Origin: Bdellovibrionales bacterium
GTDB lineage: Bacteria > Myxococcota > XYA12-FULL-58-9 > SYDY01
Length of the DNA stretch: 64,000 nucleotides
Reading direction: 5' to 3'
Assembly: GCA_005801425.1 (NCBI GenBank)
Contig: SYDY01000098.1
Span: 20,058 to 84,057, forward strand
Below the pieces are notes generated by a model. That model was not told the DNA's origin, did not search any database, and was given only the letters and a program-made list of their open reading frames with translations. Within the stretch, counting starts at the first letter, position 1; the number at the start of each line of letters is the position of its first letter. Made by a program: the position numbers and the translations under genes. Of the stretch, positions 8,678-18,038 are shown piece by piece.

Positions 8678-9688
8678 ATGAACAGCTCAAGCACAGGGAC
8701 TGTGCGAGATGGGGCAACGCCCCTGGTGGAAGCACGTGGTCTCATCAAAGACTATGGCCGCACCCAGGCCGTGCGCGATGTGTCTTTCACCGTATATCGA
8801 GGTGAGGTGGTGGGATTTCTAGGGCCGAACGGCGCAGGGAAAAGCACTACCATGAAAATGCTAACGGGCTATTTGCGCCCCACGGCGGGAAAGGCGTTGG
8901 TGGCTGGCATCAACGTGGCCGAGGATCCCATCGCGGCGCAACGTGTGCTCGGGTATTTGCCCGAAAGCGCGCCCATGTATCTCGACATGATGGTAATCGA
9001 TTTTCTCCATTTTATCGCTGATCTGCGGGGTGTAACGTCCGACGTCAAGCGTGGCCGTATTCGCGCTGCGTGTGAACGCTGTGGCTTGATGGATGTACTT
9101 GGCAAAGATATCGGTCAGCTTTCCAAGGGTTACAGACAGCGCGTGGGTTTGGCTCAGGCACTTCTCCATGATCCCGATCTCTTGATTTTGGATGAACCCA
9201 CGAGCGGGCTTGATCCCAATCAAATCGTGGAGATCCGTGCGCTTATCAAAGATCTTGGTCGTGATAAAACAGTGATTTTATCAACCCATATTTTGCCTGA
9301 AGTTCAGGCCACATGTGATCGTATCATTATCATCAATGACGGTCAGGTGGTCGCAGATGACACGCCTGATGCGCTCACTGGCGAAGGCGCAGGCGCCATG
9401 ATCCGTGTGGTGATGCGCACAGAAAGCTTTGTTGATCCTGCAACCGTACGACATGTTTTGGGCGGATTGCCCGGTGTTTTGCGTGTTGATGTTCAAAATG
9501 CAGGAAGCAACACCCAGGAACTGATCCTGGCGGTGCGTGCAAGTAAAAATGCTGACCCCCGAGAAGCTATTTTCGGCGCGGCGGTGGCCAACCATTGGGT
9601 GTTGTTGGAACTGCACCGGGATCGTGTGTCCCTTGAAGATACATTCCAACGTCTCACGCAAAGGGAGGGTGATCGTCATGCTGCGTAA
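8678..9688 (+). CDS. ABC transporter ATP-binding protein, GldA-like
   Basis: The 336-residue ATPase of an ABC-2 type exporter. It has Walker A FLGPNGAGKSTTMKML, signature LSKGYRQRVGLAQAL, Walker B DLLILDEPTSGLDPNQ and the H-loop in VILSTHILPEVQ. After the ATPase domain comes a C-terminal extension of about 100 residues, as in GldA, the gliding-motility ATPase of Bacteroidota, and similar ATPases in other phyla. The ATG at 8678 follows GAGGG at 8664-8668; the frame upstream to 8597 is not likely coding. It overlaps the permease gene by 11 bases and opens a four-gene operon (ATPase, permease, auxiliary protein, DUF4340 protein). Substrate unknown. Confidence 0.93.
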   Translation: MNSSSTGTVRDGATPLVEARGLIKDYGRTQAVRDVSFTVYRGEVVGFLGPNGAGKSTTMKMLTGYLRPTAGKALVAGINVAEDPIAAQRVLGYLPESAPMYLDMMVIDFLHFIADLRGVTSDVKRGRIRAACERCGLMDVLGKDIGQLSKGYRQRVGLAQALLHDPDLLILDEPTSGLDPNQIVEIRALIKDLGRDKTVILSTHILPEVQATCDRIIIINDGQVVADDTPDALTGEGAGAMIRVVMRTESFVDPATVRHVLGGLPGVLRVDVQNAGSNTQELILAVRASKNADPREAIFGAAVANHWVLLELHRDRVSLEDTFQRLTQREGDRHAA

Positions 9689-10415
9689 ATCTTGGGTGAT
9701 AGCCCGCCGCGAATTGCAAAGTGCCTTTGATTCGCCGGTGGCATACATTGTGATTGTGACTTTCTTGCTCACAGCAGGAAGTATTTGTTTTCGCGTGCTC
9801 TTTCTTACGGGGCGCGCCGAGATGCGTTTGTTTTTTGAGCCGATGCCTACACCGCTTGCGGTTTTGTTGCCTCCTATGCTGCTGACCATTCTTGCGCCTG
9901 CGGTGACCATGCGTAGTTTTGCCGAAGAGCGTCGCAGCGGCACCCTTGAGTTGATGACCACTTTGCCCATCACCGATTGGCATTTGGTGATCGGCAAATT
10001 TTTAGGAAGCTTTGGCATTATGGTGGCGGCGCTGGCTTTGACGCTGGCATATCCGATCACGATTTCCACGTTGGGCGCTTTGGATTGGGGTCCGGTCATC
10101 GGTGGTTATTTGGGCTTGCTTCTTTATGCTGCAGCGCTGGTTGCCATCGGCATTATGTGTTCCACATTTACGAACAATCAGATCGTGGCATTTATCATGA
10201 GCTTTGTGTTGGGCGTGGTGCTTTATACCATCGGCATCGCGGCGGTTCTTTTGCCTGCGGGATTGGGATCGATCGTCGGTTATGTGTCGGTGACCACACA
10301 TCTTGAAAACTTTGCGCGTGGTCTTATCGATACACGCGATGTGTTTTACTTTCTTACCATCACAGCCTTCGGATTGCTTTTGGCAGAGCGTTCGCTGAGC
10401 AGACAACACGCTTAA
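9678..10415 (+). CDS. ABC-2 type permease, GldF-like
   Basis: A membrane permease of 245 residues with six hydrophobic segments. The N-terminal RRELQSAFDSPVAYIVIVTF and the following MRSFAEERRSGTLELMTTLP are typical of ABC-2 permeases paired with GldA-like ATPases. The ATG at 9678 follows GGAGGG at 9664-9669 and overlaps the ATPase gene end, indicating translational coupling. It is followed after 15 bases by the GldG-like gene. With its neighbours it should form an inner-membrane export or extrusion complex. Confidence 0.9.
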   Translation: MLRKSWVIARRELQSAFDSPVAYIVIVTFLLTAGSICFRVLFLTGRAEMRLFFEPMPTPLAVLLPPMLLTILAPAVTMRSFAEERRSGTLELMTTLPITDWHLVIGKFLGSFGIMVAALALTLAYPITISTLGALDWGPVIGGYLGLLLYAAALVAIGIMCSTFTNNQIVAFIMSFVLGVVLYTIGIAAVLLPAGLGSIVGYVSVTTHLENFARGLIDTRDVFYFLTITAFGLLLAERSLSRQHA

Positions 10416-10430
10416 GAAAGGGAGAACATC

Positions 10431-12032
10431 ATGGCTTCATCACGACGTATGGACCGTTTTACTGTCGCGACGGCGGTTCTCGGCATTCTGGTCCTTTTGA
10501 ATGTGCTGGGTTTGCGGGTTTTTGGACGTGCCGATTTAACACGTAATCACGAGTTTAGTTTAAGCAAAGCGAGCATCAGCGCGGTGCATACGCTTGAAGA
10601 TCCAGTGGTTGCCACGGCTTATTTTACGGCCGATATGCCGCCACAGTATGCGATGGTCAATCGTTATGTGCGCGATTTGCTCGATGAATATCATAACCAG
10701 TCGGGTGGAAATTTTAATTATGTGTTTGTCGATCCGGTTGGCAAAGAAACCGATGAAGACAAACAGAAAAAACATGATGTCCAACACGATATCTTTGGTC
10801 GGTCGGTGCGTGAAGCCACGTCCGTCGAAAAAGAGCTGTCCGATTTGGGCATTCCCCCTGTGCAGGTCCAGGTTGCTGAAGATGATCAATGGCAAGTGAA
10901 ACGCGCATATATGGGCATTGCGCTTCGATACAATGATAAAGTTGAAGTGATCCCCGTGGTGAAGGACACCCAAGGGCTTGAATATGAAATCACCACTGCC
11001 ATGCGCAAACTTACAGGCAAAGCGCGGCATACCGTGGGTGTGGTCTATGGCCGTGGTGCGCCTGAGCTTAAAGCAAGTATGAAGCAGTTCGAAACATTGA
11101 TCGGTCAAATGCACAATGTGGAGAATGCGGAATTGGCTTCTGGTAATCCAATACCACCCAATGCGGACGCATTGGTTGTCATCGGTGGGACTGAGCCGTT
11201 CACCGAAGAAGAACAACGAATTTTTGATGGTTATGTCATGGCTGGGAAATCCGTGGCATTTTTGCTGTCTCCTCTCAGTGTCTCGCTTGAAAATTTGCAA
11301 TACAAAGAAGCCAACCACGGTTTGTTTGAGTTGCTTAGAACCTATGGTGCACAAATTGAACCGGGGCTTACCCTGGATGTTGCGAGCGCCAGTATCAACG
11401 TGACAACTCAAATGGAAAACCGTCGCATGATGCAGCAGGTGAGATATCCGTTTCTCATGATGCCACAAGCGCTCAATAGCGATCATCCTGTAACACGAGG
11501 CTTATCGCAAATGGTGTTTCCATTTATGAGCCCTGTGAAAACAACATTTCCTGTCGCGCCAGAAGTGAAAGCCGAAGTGCTTGCATCCAGCAGTCCCAAG
11601 TCGTGGGTGCAGGTTCCGCCATACAATCTTGATCCCATGCAGCGTTGGACGCTTGATGGTGTGACAGGCATGGGCGTGCACGATTTGGTGGTGAGTTTGT
11701 CGGGTAAAATCCCAAGCCATTTTGGTGCAGAATCGAAAGGCAATGGGCGTGTGATTGTGGCCGGAGGTTCAGGCTTTTTGAGCGATCCGTATATGGCTGC
11801 GGGTGTGCCTCCCTTTGTGCTTAATATGCTTGATTGGATGATGTTTGATGATGAACTGTTGTCGGTTCGTACACGCGGTTTATCCTCAGATCCTATCGAT
11901 CCTGAATTGTCGGATACCAAACGCAATTTTGCACGCTACAGCAATATCTTGGGATTGCCCGCATTGTTTATGGCCTACGGCGTGGTTCGATGGCGCCGGC
12001 GTGAACATCGACGATTGAGCGTAAGCCTGTAG
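10431..12032 (+). CDS. GldG-like ABC auxiliary protein
   Basis: A 533-residue protein anchored at both ends: an N-terminal transmembrane helix (VATAVLGILVLLNVLGLRVF) followed by a large extracytoplasmic part, and a C-terminal hydrophobic segment (YSNILGLPALFMAYGVVRW) followed by an Arg-rich tail. The region after the first helix (LTRNHEFSLSKASISAVHTL, then a long alpha/beta part with VIGGTEPFTEEEQRIFDGYV) matches the pattern of the ABC-type auxiliary family to which GldG belongs. It begins after a GGGAGA ribosome site. It follows the permease by 15 bases and precedes the DUF4340 gene, the order known from Gld-type ABC operons. Confidence 0.88.
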   Translation: MASSRRMDRFTVATAVLGILVLLNVLGLRVFGRADLTRNHEFSLSKASISAVHTLEDPVVATAYFTADMPPQYAMVNRYVRDLLDEYHNQSGGNFNYVFVDPVGKETDEDKQKKHDVQHDIFGRSVREATSVEKELSDLGIPPVQVQVAEDDQWQVKRAYMGIALRYNDKVEVIPVVKDTQGLEYEITTAMRKLTGKARHTVGVVYGRGAPELKASMKQFETLIGQMHNVENAELASGNPIPPNADALVVIGGTEPFTEEEQRIFDGYVMAGKSVAFLLSPLSVSLENLQYKEANHGLFELLRTYGAQIEPGLTLDVASASINVTTQMENRRMMQQVRYPFLMMPQALNSDHPVTRGLSQMVFPFMSPVKTTFPVAPEVKAEVLASSSPKSWVQVPPYNLDPMQRWTLDGVTGMGVHDLVVSLSGKIPSHFGAESKGNGRVIVAGGSGFLSDPYMAAGVPPFVLNMLDWMMFDDELLSVRTRGLSSDPIDPELSDTKRNFARYSNILGLPALFMAYGVVRWRRREHRRLSVSL

Positions 12033-12033
12033 C

Positions 12034-12051
12034 GGCGCAGCTTGCTGCGCC
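12034..12051. repeat. Short palindrome between operon genes
   Basis: GGCGCAGC, two-base loop, GCTGCGCC: a perfect 8-base inverted repeat, part of a GTAGCGGCGCAGCTTGCTGC element right after the GldG-like stop codon. It resembles the longer element at 13529-13570 and probably belongs to the same dispersed palindrome family. It lies inside the operon, so it is more likely a repeat or mRNA stabiliser than a terminator. Confidence 0.6.
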
Positions 12052-12069
12052 ATATGTATGGAGGGTTTT

Positions 12070-13521
12070 ATGAACAAACGAACTTTAGGTGTCTTATCGG
12101 TTTTTGTAGCACTGTTGGTAGCGGCGTATGTGATGTATCGGGATCCCGCACAAAAGGGCATTCGCAGTTTTGATCTTACCAGGATTGACGCCAATGCGTT
12201 GACCCGTGTGGTACTTAAGGGCGAAAGTACGATTGAGCTTGTGAAGAACAAGGATGGATGGCGGGTGGGCACCAAACTCCCAGCAGATCCAGCGGCCATC
12301 GATGTGCTAAAACGTGTGTTGGCCCAAGCTAAAGTCATGGGTGCGATCACCGAACGTGACAATCGTTATGCCGAGTTTGGTGTTGAGGACAAAAAAGGGA
12401 CCCAGGTTATATTGTTTGCAGGAAATAAATCCGTAGCAGATTTTGTGATTGGGAATGCTTATGAGCAAGGGGCCTATGTACGACTTGATGGCGCTGTCTT
12501 TAAAGTGCCGATGTTGCGCAGTTCACACTTTGCTTTGGATCGTGCCCATTGGCTCGATCGCAGTGTTTTCGCCAACGCTGCAAAAGATGGCAAAGAACTG
12601 AAAATTACCTTGGCTGATGCATCAACGTTAACCATGACGCGCAAAGAAAACGCATGGGTGTTGGCGGATGATGTCAAATTGCCCGAACGTTTTAGGCTCG
12701 ATTCTGCCGCGGTGGATCGCTATGCGGCCGAATTGCTTGCGTTGAATGCGCGCGATGTCCCTGACGAAGCGCCAGCATTTGCTGAAGCTGCATTGGCAAC
12801 ACCTACGTTTACGGTGATTGCAAAACTTCCTACCCAAGAAATTAAAGTTGTTGTGGGAATTGCAGATGCGGGCGCTGTTGCGCGTGTTGAAGGCGGCCTG
12901 ACCTATGTGGTTGATGCGGCGATTGTTGAAAAACTTAAAAAACATGTGATTGATTTTCGTGATCTCTCCGTGATGAAAATTGATCCAGCCAAGATCACAT
13001 CGATACGTTTTGAAGAAGGCAAACGTATTCTTACGTTGAAGAAAACCGGCGAGGCATGGGCCATCGAAAAGAGCACAGAGACAACACCTGAAGGCTTTGC
13101 GTTGGCACTTCCGCAAGTGGAAAATAGACTTCGCGGATTTTCTGGACTTCACGCCGAAGGCCTTGAAGAAACAGAGCCCACCGCTGCTGGACTTAATCGC
13201 CCGGCCATGATCGCATCGCTGACTGACGATGCAGGTGTGAGTATGCAATTGGCCTGTGGTGGGGAATTCAAAGGGGATGGCAATCCATATCGTTACTGCC
13301 GTGGTAATGCCGATGATCGTGTGTATCGTGTGGCATCATCCAGGCTTCAGGGCTTGTTTGCGGGTATCGCGAGCTTTAAAGCCGATCCAGCACAAAAGCC
13401 TTTTGAATTGAATGAGGAAATGTTGCAACAATTGCCACCTGATGTGCGTGCCCAATTCTTGCGCCAAATGCGTACTGAGAAGGGCAAGCAGGCGTTGAGC
13501 AAGCAACTTAATGGTCAGTAG
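12070..13521 (+). CDS. DUF4340-type membrane-anchored protein
   Basis: A 483-residue protein with one N-terminal transmembrane helix (TLGVLSVFVALLVAAYVMY) and a large extracytoplasmic region containing repeated short beta segments such as LTRVVLKGESTIELVKNKDGW and ITSIRFEEGKRILTLKKTG. This repeat pattern and the position after a GldG-like gene are characteristic of DUF4340 proteins. The ATG at 12070 follows GGAGGG; an ATG at 12058 is too close to the repeat and has no ribosome site. It is the last gene of the ABC operon. Its role is unknown; an accessory part of the ABC complex outside the inner membrane is likely. Confidence 0.85.
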   Translation: MNKRTLGVLSVFVALLVAAYVMYRDPAQKGIRSFDLTRIDANALTRVVLKGESTIELVKNKDGWRVGTKLPADPAAIDVLKRVLAQAKVMGAITERDNRYAEFGVEDKKGTQVILFAGNKSVADFVIGNAYEQGAYVRLDGAVFKVPMLRSSHFALDRAHWLDRSVFANAAKDGKELKITLADASTLTMTRKENAWVLADDVKLPERFRLDSAAVDRYAAELLALNARDVPDEAPAFAEAALATPTFTVIAKLPTQEIKVVVGIADAGAVARVEGGLTYVVDAAIVEKLKKHVIDFRDLSVMKIDPAKITSIRFEEGKRILTLKKTGEAWAIEKSTETTPEGFALALPQVENRLRGFSGLHAEGLEETEPTAAGLNRPAMIASLTDDAGVSMQLACGGEFKGDGNPYRYCRGNADDRVYRVASSRLQGLFAGIASFKADPAQKPFELNEEMLQQLPPDVRAQFLRQMRTEKGKQALSKQLNGQ

Positions 13522-13528
13522 GCCGCGC

Positions 13529-13570
13529 GCATAGGGCGCAGGTAGGGGCGTTGCTTGCTGCGCCCTATGC
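13529..13570. repeat. Palindromic repeat, GTAGGGGCG type
   Basis: A 12-base perfect inverted repeat (GCATAGGGCGCA with TGCGCCCTATGC) enclosing GTAGGGGCGTTGCTTG. It lies between the ABC operon and metK, and may also end transcription of the operon. Its inner sequence is related to the elements at 12034, 17998, 48273 and 56954. Confidence 0.65.
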
Positions 13571-13587
13571 ACCATGTACGCGACTAT

Positions 13588-13616
13588 TTGACAGGCCATC
13601 GACTGGCACCATAGAT
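13588..13616 (+). promoter_or_regulatory. Possible metK promoter
   Basis: A perfect TTGACA (13588-13593) lies 17 bases before ATAGAT (13611-13616), a weak -10 match, about 20-45 bases upstream of metK. The -35 match is strong and the -10 poor. Confidence 0.3.
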
Positions 13617-13638
13617 TGGGCGCAACGAGGGCCGCCAT

Positions 13639-14790
13639 ATGTCGACTAGAAATTTCCTTTTTACATCCGAATCCGTCACCGAAGGGCATCCGGACAAGAT
13701 CGCCGATCAGATCTCCGATGCCATTCTCGATGAAATTTTGTCTCAAGATCCCCGTGGCCGTGTGGCCTGTGAAACCCTGGTTAAAACAGGAATGGCGATC
13801 ATTGCGGGTGAAATTACCACGACATGTTATGCCGATATGCCAGCGATTGTGCGCGCAACTATCAAGCGCATTGGTTACACTTCCAGTGACATGGGTTTTG
13901 ATTACGAAACCTGCGCTGTGCTTACGGCGATTGATAAGCAGTCACCCGATATCGCCCAAGGGGTGGATGCCAAAGAACAAGGTGCGGGTGATCAAGGCAT
14001 GATGTTTGGTTATGCTTGCGATGAAACCCCTGAGCTTATGCCTGCGCCTATCGCTTATGCCCACCGGCTCGCACGGCGATTGGCCAAGGTTCGTCATGAC
14101 AACTCACTGCCGTTTTTGCGTCCTGACGGAAAAACCCAGGTGACGTTTGAGTACCGTGATGGCAAACCCCACCGTGTGACCACGGTGGTGGTGTCGAGTC
14201 AGCACAGTCCTGATGTCACCAATGAGACATTGCGTGATGCAATCACCTCCGATGTGATTGAACATGAATTGCCAACCCATTTGCGATCCGACAAGATCAC
14301 TTATTTTATCAATCCGACGGGACGTTTTGTGGTGGGCGGACCCCAGGGTGATGCGGGCCTTACAGGACGCAAACTCATCGTAGAGACCTACGGCGGTATG
14401 GGACGTCACGGCGGTGGTGCATTCAGCGGCAAGGATCCAAGCAAAGTGGATCGCAGCGCCGCGTATTATGCACGTTATATCGCAAAAAATATTGTGGCCG
14501 CTAAACTTGCAAGTCGGTGCGAAGTGCAACTTGCCTACGCCATTGGTGTTGCAGAGCCTGTCTCCGTGTCGGTGGATACATTTGGAACATCCTCAGTCGA
14601 TGAGAATCGTATTGCGCGTGGTGTACGTGAAGTATTCAGCGGTCGTCCTGCGGACATCATTCGTGAATTGAAGTTGCTTCGTCCCATTTATCAGAAGACA
14701 GCCGCCTACGGCCATTTTGGACGGGATGACAGCGATTTTACGTGGGAACAAACCGACAAAGTGCAAGCGCTTTTAAGTGCGGTGAAGTAA
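13639..14790 (+). CDS. metK: S-adenosylmethionine synthase
   Basis: Makes S-adenosylmethionine from methionine and ATP in the cytoplasm, with hydrolysis of the triphosphate. The 383-residue product matches the family from end to end: [20 protein letters not shown] (ATP and metal site), the methionine-loop hexapeptide [12 protein letters not shown], the P-loop-like [18 protein letters not shown], and [20 protein letters not shown]. The ATG at 13639 follows CGAGGG. It stands alone between two repeat elements, with its own possible promoter. I found no convincing SAM riboswitch upstream. Confidence 0.98.
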   Translation: MSTRNFLFTSESVTEGHPDKIADQISDAILDEILSQDPRGRVACETLVKTGMAIIAGEITTTCYADMPAIVRATIKRIGYTSSDMGFDYETCAVLTAIDKQSPDIAQGVDAKEQGAGDQGMMFGYACDETPELMPAPIAYAHRLARRLAKVRHDNSLPFLRPDGKTQVTFEYRDGKPHRVTTVVVSSQHSPDVTNETLRDAITSDVIEHELPTHLRSDKITYFINPTGRFVVGGPQGDAGLTGRKLIVETYGGMGRHGGGAFSGKDPSKVDRSAAYYARYIAKNIVAAKLASRCEVQLAYAIGVAEPVSVSVDTFGTSSVDENRIARGVREVFSGRPADIIRELKLLRPIYQKTAAYGHFGRDDSDFTWEQTDKVQALLSAVK

Positions 14791-14829
14791 ACTCTGATCT
14801 CCCCAAGTAGAATCGGTCGTACTCTCCAG

Positions 14830-14923
14830 CGTCATCCCCGCGAAGGTGGGGATCCAGAAAGTACGGTATTCCGCCATAGTTCAACTTATGAATGACTGGA
14901 TCCCCGCTTTAGCGTGGATGACG
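14830..14923. repeat. Inverted pair of CGTCATCCCCGC / CTGGATCCCCGC elements
   Basis: Two opposite copies of a repeat of about 28 bases: CGTCATCCCCGCGAAGGTGG at 14830 onward (to 14857) and CTGGATCCCCGCTTTAGCGT at 14896 onward (to 14923). Together they can fold into a long stem. The same pair in reversed order occurs at 24544-24611. This family of small palindromic repeats is widespread in proteobacterial intergenic DNA. Confidence 0.85.
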
Positions 14924-14939
14924 ACAGAGAGAAGGCAAC

Positions 14940-15743
14940 ATGCAAGAAGCGGTAGGGACGTCTGAAGCGGCACTTTTGGGAACGGTTCAGGGCCTTACGG
15001 AATTTTTCCCGGTGTCAAGTTCGGGACACTTGGTGATTGCGGGTTATTTTTTAGGACTGCGCGAAAGCCATTTGGGTTTTGATCTTCTTTTGCATATTGC
15101 GACACTCATTGCAGTGGTGTTTTTTTATAGGACATCCATCGGAAATATTCTCAAGGCGTGTGCACAATGGGCCACGGGTCGTGGTGGTGATCAAGATTCA
15201 CTGCGCATGGCCGGTTTTATTCTGTTGGGATCGATTCCAACGGGGATCATCGGATTGTTTGGCCATGATCTGGTGGTGGGGCCCATGCAATCGCCGCGCT
15301 TTGTGGCGACCATGCTGCTGGTGACGGGGATCCTGTTGTTTGTGGTGCGCGGTTTAGGCGATCAAGGCCGTGAGATCCGCGCGATGACCTGGAAAGATGC
15401 ATTGTTGATTGGCATTGTTCAGGGCATTTCGGTGATCCCAGGTATCAGTCGTTCTGGATCGACGATTGTTGCGGCATTGGGGCTTGGTTTGCACCCAAGA
15501 CTTGCCGCGCAATATTCATTTTTGATGTCGATCCCAGCTGTGGCGGGTGCAACGTTTCTTGAAGGATTTCAAGCAGGGTATTCAGGCATTTCGATGATGT
15601 CTGCTGTTGTTGGAATGCTGGCATCTGGATTGTGTGGATTGCTTGCGTTATCTTTCTTTGTGCCTTTGGTGGTGCGTGGGCATTTATATCACTTTTCTTG
15701 GTATTTGTTTCCGGTGGCTGTCATCACTCTTGTGCTTGTGTGA
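14940..15743 (+). CDS. uppP: Undecaprenyl-diphosphatase
   Basis: A polytopic inner-membrane phosphatase of 267 residues that recycles the undecaprenyl carrier used for peptidoglycan and other surface polymers, and is also known as BacA for bacitracin resistance. The two family motifs are clear: QGLTEFFPVSSSGHL near the N-terminus and GIVQGISVIPGISRSGSTI in the second half. Several hydrophobic helices follow the usual order. The ATG at 14940 is preceded by GAGAGAAGG. A repeat pair separates it from metK; the glutamine synthetase-like gene starts 48 bases downstream. Confidence 0.97.
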   Translation: MQEAVGTSEAALLGTVQGLTEFFPVSSSGHLVIAGYFLGLRESHLGFDLLLHIATLIAVVFFYRTSIGNILKACAQWATGRGGDQDSLRMAGFILLGSIPTGIIGLFGHDLVVGPMQSPRFVATMLLVTGILLFVVRGLGDQGREIRAMTWKDALLIGIVQGISVIPGISRSGSTIVAALGLGLHPRLAAQYSFLMSIPAVAGATFLEGFQAGYSGISMMSAVVGMLASGLCGLLALSFFVPLVVRGHLYHFSWYLFPVAVITLVLV

Positions 15744-15791
15744 TCAAAATAATACGAACCATGCCTCTTGCTGCCAAACCATGAGGTCTCT

Positions 15792-17150
15792 ATGGATCAC
15801 CATGCATTGTTAAAGCGCATCGAAGCCAGCAACGATCCTCGCATTAAAGTGGCCATTACCGATCTGGATGGCATTCTTCGTGGTAAGTACATCAACAAAC
15901 AAAAATTTCAATCGGCGCTTCAAGGCGGCTTTGGTTTTTGCAATGTGGTGTTTGGTTGGGACATGACCGATTCCTGTTACGACAATGCGTCGTATACCGG
16001 TTGGCATAGCGGATATCCCGATGTGACCGCACAGATTGACCTTTCTACATTTCGCACGGTGCCGTGGGACAATCATGTTCCATTCTTTTTGGGTGAATTC
16101 GTGAATGAGGCAGGGGCGCCCCTTGAAATATGTCCTCGGCAACTTTTAAAACGCGTGATTGCGAAGGCCGAATCCATGGGCCTGCATCCTGTGTTTGCGT
16201 GTGAATACGAATTTTTTAATTTCAAAGAAACAGCGCAAAGTTTTGCAGCCAAAGGCTATCGCGATCCTGAACCCATTACGCCGGGCATGTTTGGTTATTC
16301 TTTGCTGCGTGCAGGGCAAAATCGTGATTATCTAAAAGCGCTGTTTGAAGAACTTACTGCGTTTGATATTCCTGTGGAAGGTTTGCACACGGAAACAGGA
16401 CCAGGTGTTTTGGAAGCTGCGATTGTGTACACGGATGCGCTGGCAGCGGCCGATCGTGCGGTGTTGTTTAAAACGGCGACCAAAGAAATTGCAGCGCGAT
16501 TTGGGATCATGCCCACCTTCATGGCGAAGTGGAACAGCAGTTTGCCTGGCAGCGGTGGGCATATGCATCAAAGCATGTGGGATGCTGAGGGTAAGAACAA
16601 TGTCTTCTACGACAAAAAAAATCCCCACGGGATGAGTGCGCTGTTTAAGCATTATCTCGCAGGCCAATTGCAATTGATGCCTGACATGCTTGCGTTGTAC
16701 GCACCTACGATAAACAGCTACAAACGCCTTGTGGAAGGCATGTGGGCACCCACACGGCCTGCATGGTCTGTGGACAATCGCACGGCCAGTTTACGTGTGA
16801 TTCCAGGAAGCAGCAAAGCGACGCGTCTTGAAACACGTGTTGCTGGCGCCGATGCCAATCCGTATCTTGCCATGGCAGCTGCACTGGCGTCGGGGCTTTA
16901 CGGAATAGAAAACAAACTTCCTCTGACGCAATCGCCTGTGCAGGGCAGTGCTTATGGCGCTTCGGACACATCGTTGTTGCCGCGTGATTTGGCGCAAGCC
17001 ACCGCAGTGCTTTCTGGTTCAAAAATTGCTTCGGAAATTTTGGGCGAAACATTTGTGAAGCATTTTGTGCAAACGCGTGAATGGGAATGGCGCGAATATC
17101 GCAAAGCCGTCACCGACTGGGAACTCAAACGTTATTTTGAGATCATTTAA
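15792..17150 (+). CDS. Glutamine synthetase family protein, PuuA/GlnT-like
   Basis: A 452-residue member of the glutamine synthetase fold that ligates glutamate or a related gamma-carboxylate to an amine with ATP. Signature parts are the metal-binding EYEFF and TETGPGVLEAA, the ATP-site segment KWNSSLPGSGGHMHQSM, and the glutamate-binding NRTASLRVIPG and ETRVAGADANPYLAMAA. The gene is followed by an Fe-alcohol dehydrogenase and a class C26 glutamine amidotransferase-like hydrolase, which favours gamma-glutamyl-amine synthesis (PuuA-like) over nitrogen assimilation, but this is an inference. The ATG at 15792 follows GAGG; the frame begins at 15768 but without a ribosome site. Confidence 0.9.
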   Translation: MDHHALLKRIEASNDPRIKVAITDLDGILRGKYINKQKFQSALQGGFGFCNVVFGWDMTDSCYDNASYTGWHSGYPDVTAQIDLSTFRTVPWDNHVPFFLGEFVNEAGAPLEICPRQLLKRVIAKAESMGLHPVFACEYEFFNFKETAQSFAAKGYRDPEPITPGMFGYSLLRAGQNRDYLKALFEELTAFDIPVEGLHTETGPGVLEAAIVYTDALAAADRAVLFKTATKEIAARFGIMPTFMAKWNSSLPGSGGHMHQSMWDAEGKNNVFYDKKNPHGMSALFKHYLAGQLQLMPDMLALYAPTINSYKRLVEGMWAPTRPAWSVDNRTASLRVIPGSSKATRLETRVAGADANPYLAMAAALASGLYGIENKLPLTQSPVQGSAYGASDTSLLPRDLAQATAVLSGSKIASEILGETFVKHFVQTREWEWREYRKAVTDWELKRYFEII

Positions 17151-17246
17151 AAATGGGGACATTTCAGAATTACGCGTCATTGCTACTATTTCGAGCACAC
17201 TTCTTGCATAAGCATCATGATTTGCGCGTCTTGATTTGCTTTGTGC

Positions 17247-17741
17247 CTAACGGTCGTCGCGGGGTGGGCAACAGAGGATGCTCCCCAAGCCCACCGCCAA
17301 CCACGTGACGCCAGCAGCTGCGGTGTAGAATCCCAGACCCACAGTTCCTCCTAACGCGCCTTTGGCCCATCCCAGCGTGTTGTTGCCCAAAATGCTTGCA
17401 CCCAGTGGATTGGAAGTGACGGTGGACCAGACTGTGCTTAAAAGTCCCACGACCGTTGGTGGACCCATACTCACGTCGTGGCGACTCGATGTATTGTACA
17501 AACAGCGCGTTCCAAAGGTGAAAGCGCCGGTGAGAGCAGCATTCACGACTGTGCCAACGGCGGTGCTTTGCATGTAGTTGGCGTTAACGTCAAACCCGTC
17601 ATGGTTGGCACTGAGAGCGGCAGTGCCCGCTGGACCAAAGGCCATACCACCTATCACAGAAGTCGTTATGGCTATGCCAACTTCGAGATAAGCAAATGGA
17701 AGGGAGCGTGGCCCTGAGGTTTCTGGGAAGAATGTACTCAT
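17247..17741 (-). CDS. Small Gly/Ala-rich membrane protein, unknown
   Basis: A hypothetical protein of 164 residues with hydrophobic, Gly/Ala-rich segments: LEVGIAITTSVIGGMAFGPAG, VVNAALTGAFTFG and a C-terminal VGLGFYTAAAGVTWLAVGLG. I do not recognise a family. I chose the ATG at 17739-17741, preceded by AAAGGA, but the frame is open up to 17885 and an ATG there, preceded by GGGA, would add 48 residues including GILCLLFMTAL. It is convergent with the glutamine synthetase gene (96-base gap) and divergent from the alcohol dehydrogenase gene. Confidence 0.5.
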   Translation of the reverse strand: MSTFFPETSGPRSLPFAYLEVGIAITTSVIGGMAFGPAGTAALSANHDGFDVNANYMQSTAVGTVVNAALTGAFTFGTRCLYNTSSRHDVSMGPPTVVGLLSTVWSTVTSNPLGASILGNNTLGWAKGALGGTVGLGFYTAAAGVTWLAVGLGSILCCPPRDDR

Positions 17742-17997
17742 ATGTTGGGATTCCTTTGTGCGGCGGTTCGGCGAGATTTGACGGGGATTATTTAATGCAG
17801 TCATAAATAACAAGCACAATATACCGGGCACTGTGCGGGGTGCCTTGATTCTTGGAATCCATTTCTCGGATTTGTCATCGTTCATGTTGTCCCAGTGTCG
17901 TCATCATGTAGGAGGATGTGCAAAACTGCACTTTGCAATACCCGGCATGATTCGCGTGATTCGCGCTTTCGCAATTGTTAAAAGTATTGTTAAGACT

Positions 17998-18017
17998 GGG
18001 TGGTTCGCGAACCGCCC
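17998..18017. repeat. GGTTCGCGAACC palindrome
   Basis: GGGTGGTTCGCGAACCGCCC pairs fully with itself (one G-T pair) and is followed by CCTAC. It lies 21 bases before the Fe-alcohol dehydrogenase start and belongs to the same family as the elements at 48273 and 56954. Confidence 0.75.
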
Positions 18018-18038
18018 CTACGTATGCGAGTATAAACA

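Noticed and set aside
13541-13638. Possible SAM riboswitch before metK
   Set aside because: The region is short and mostly repeat; I could not draw the conserved SAM-I, II or IV core. A covariance-model search would decide.
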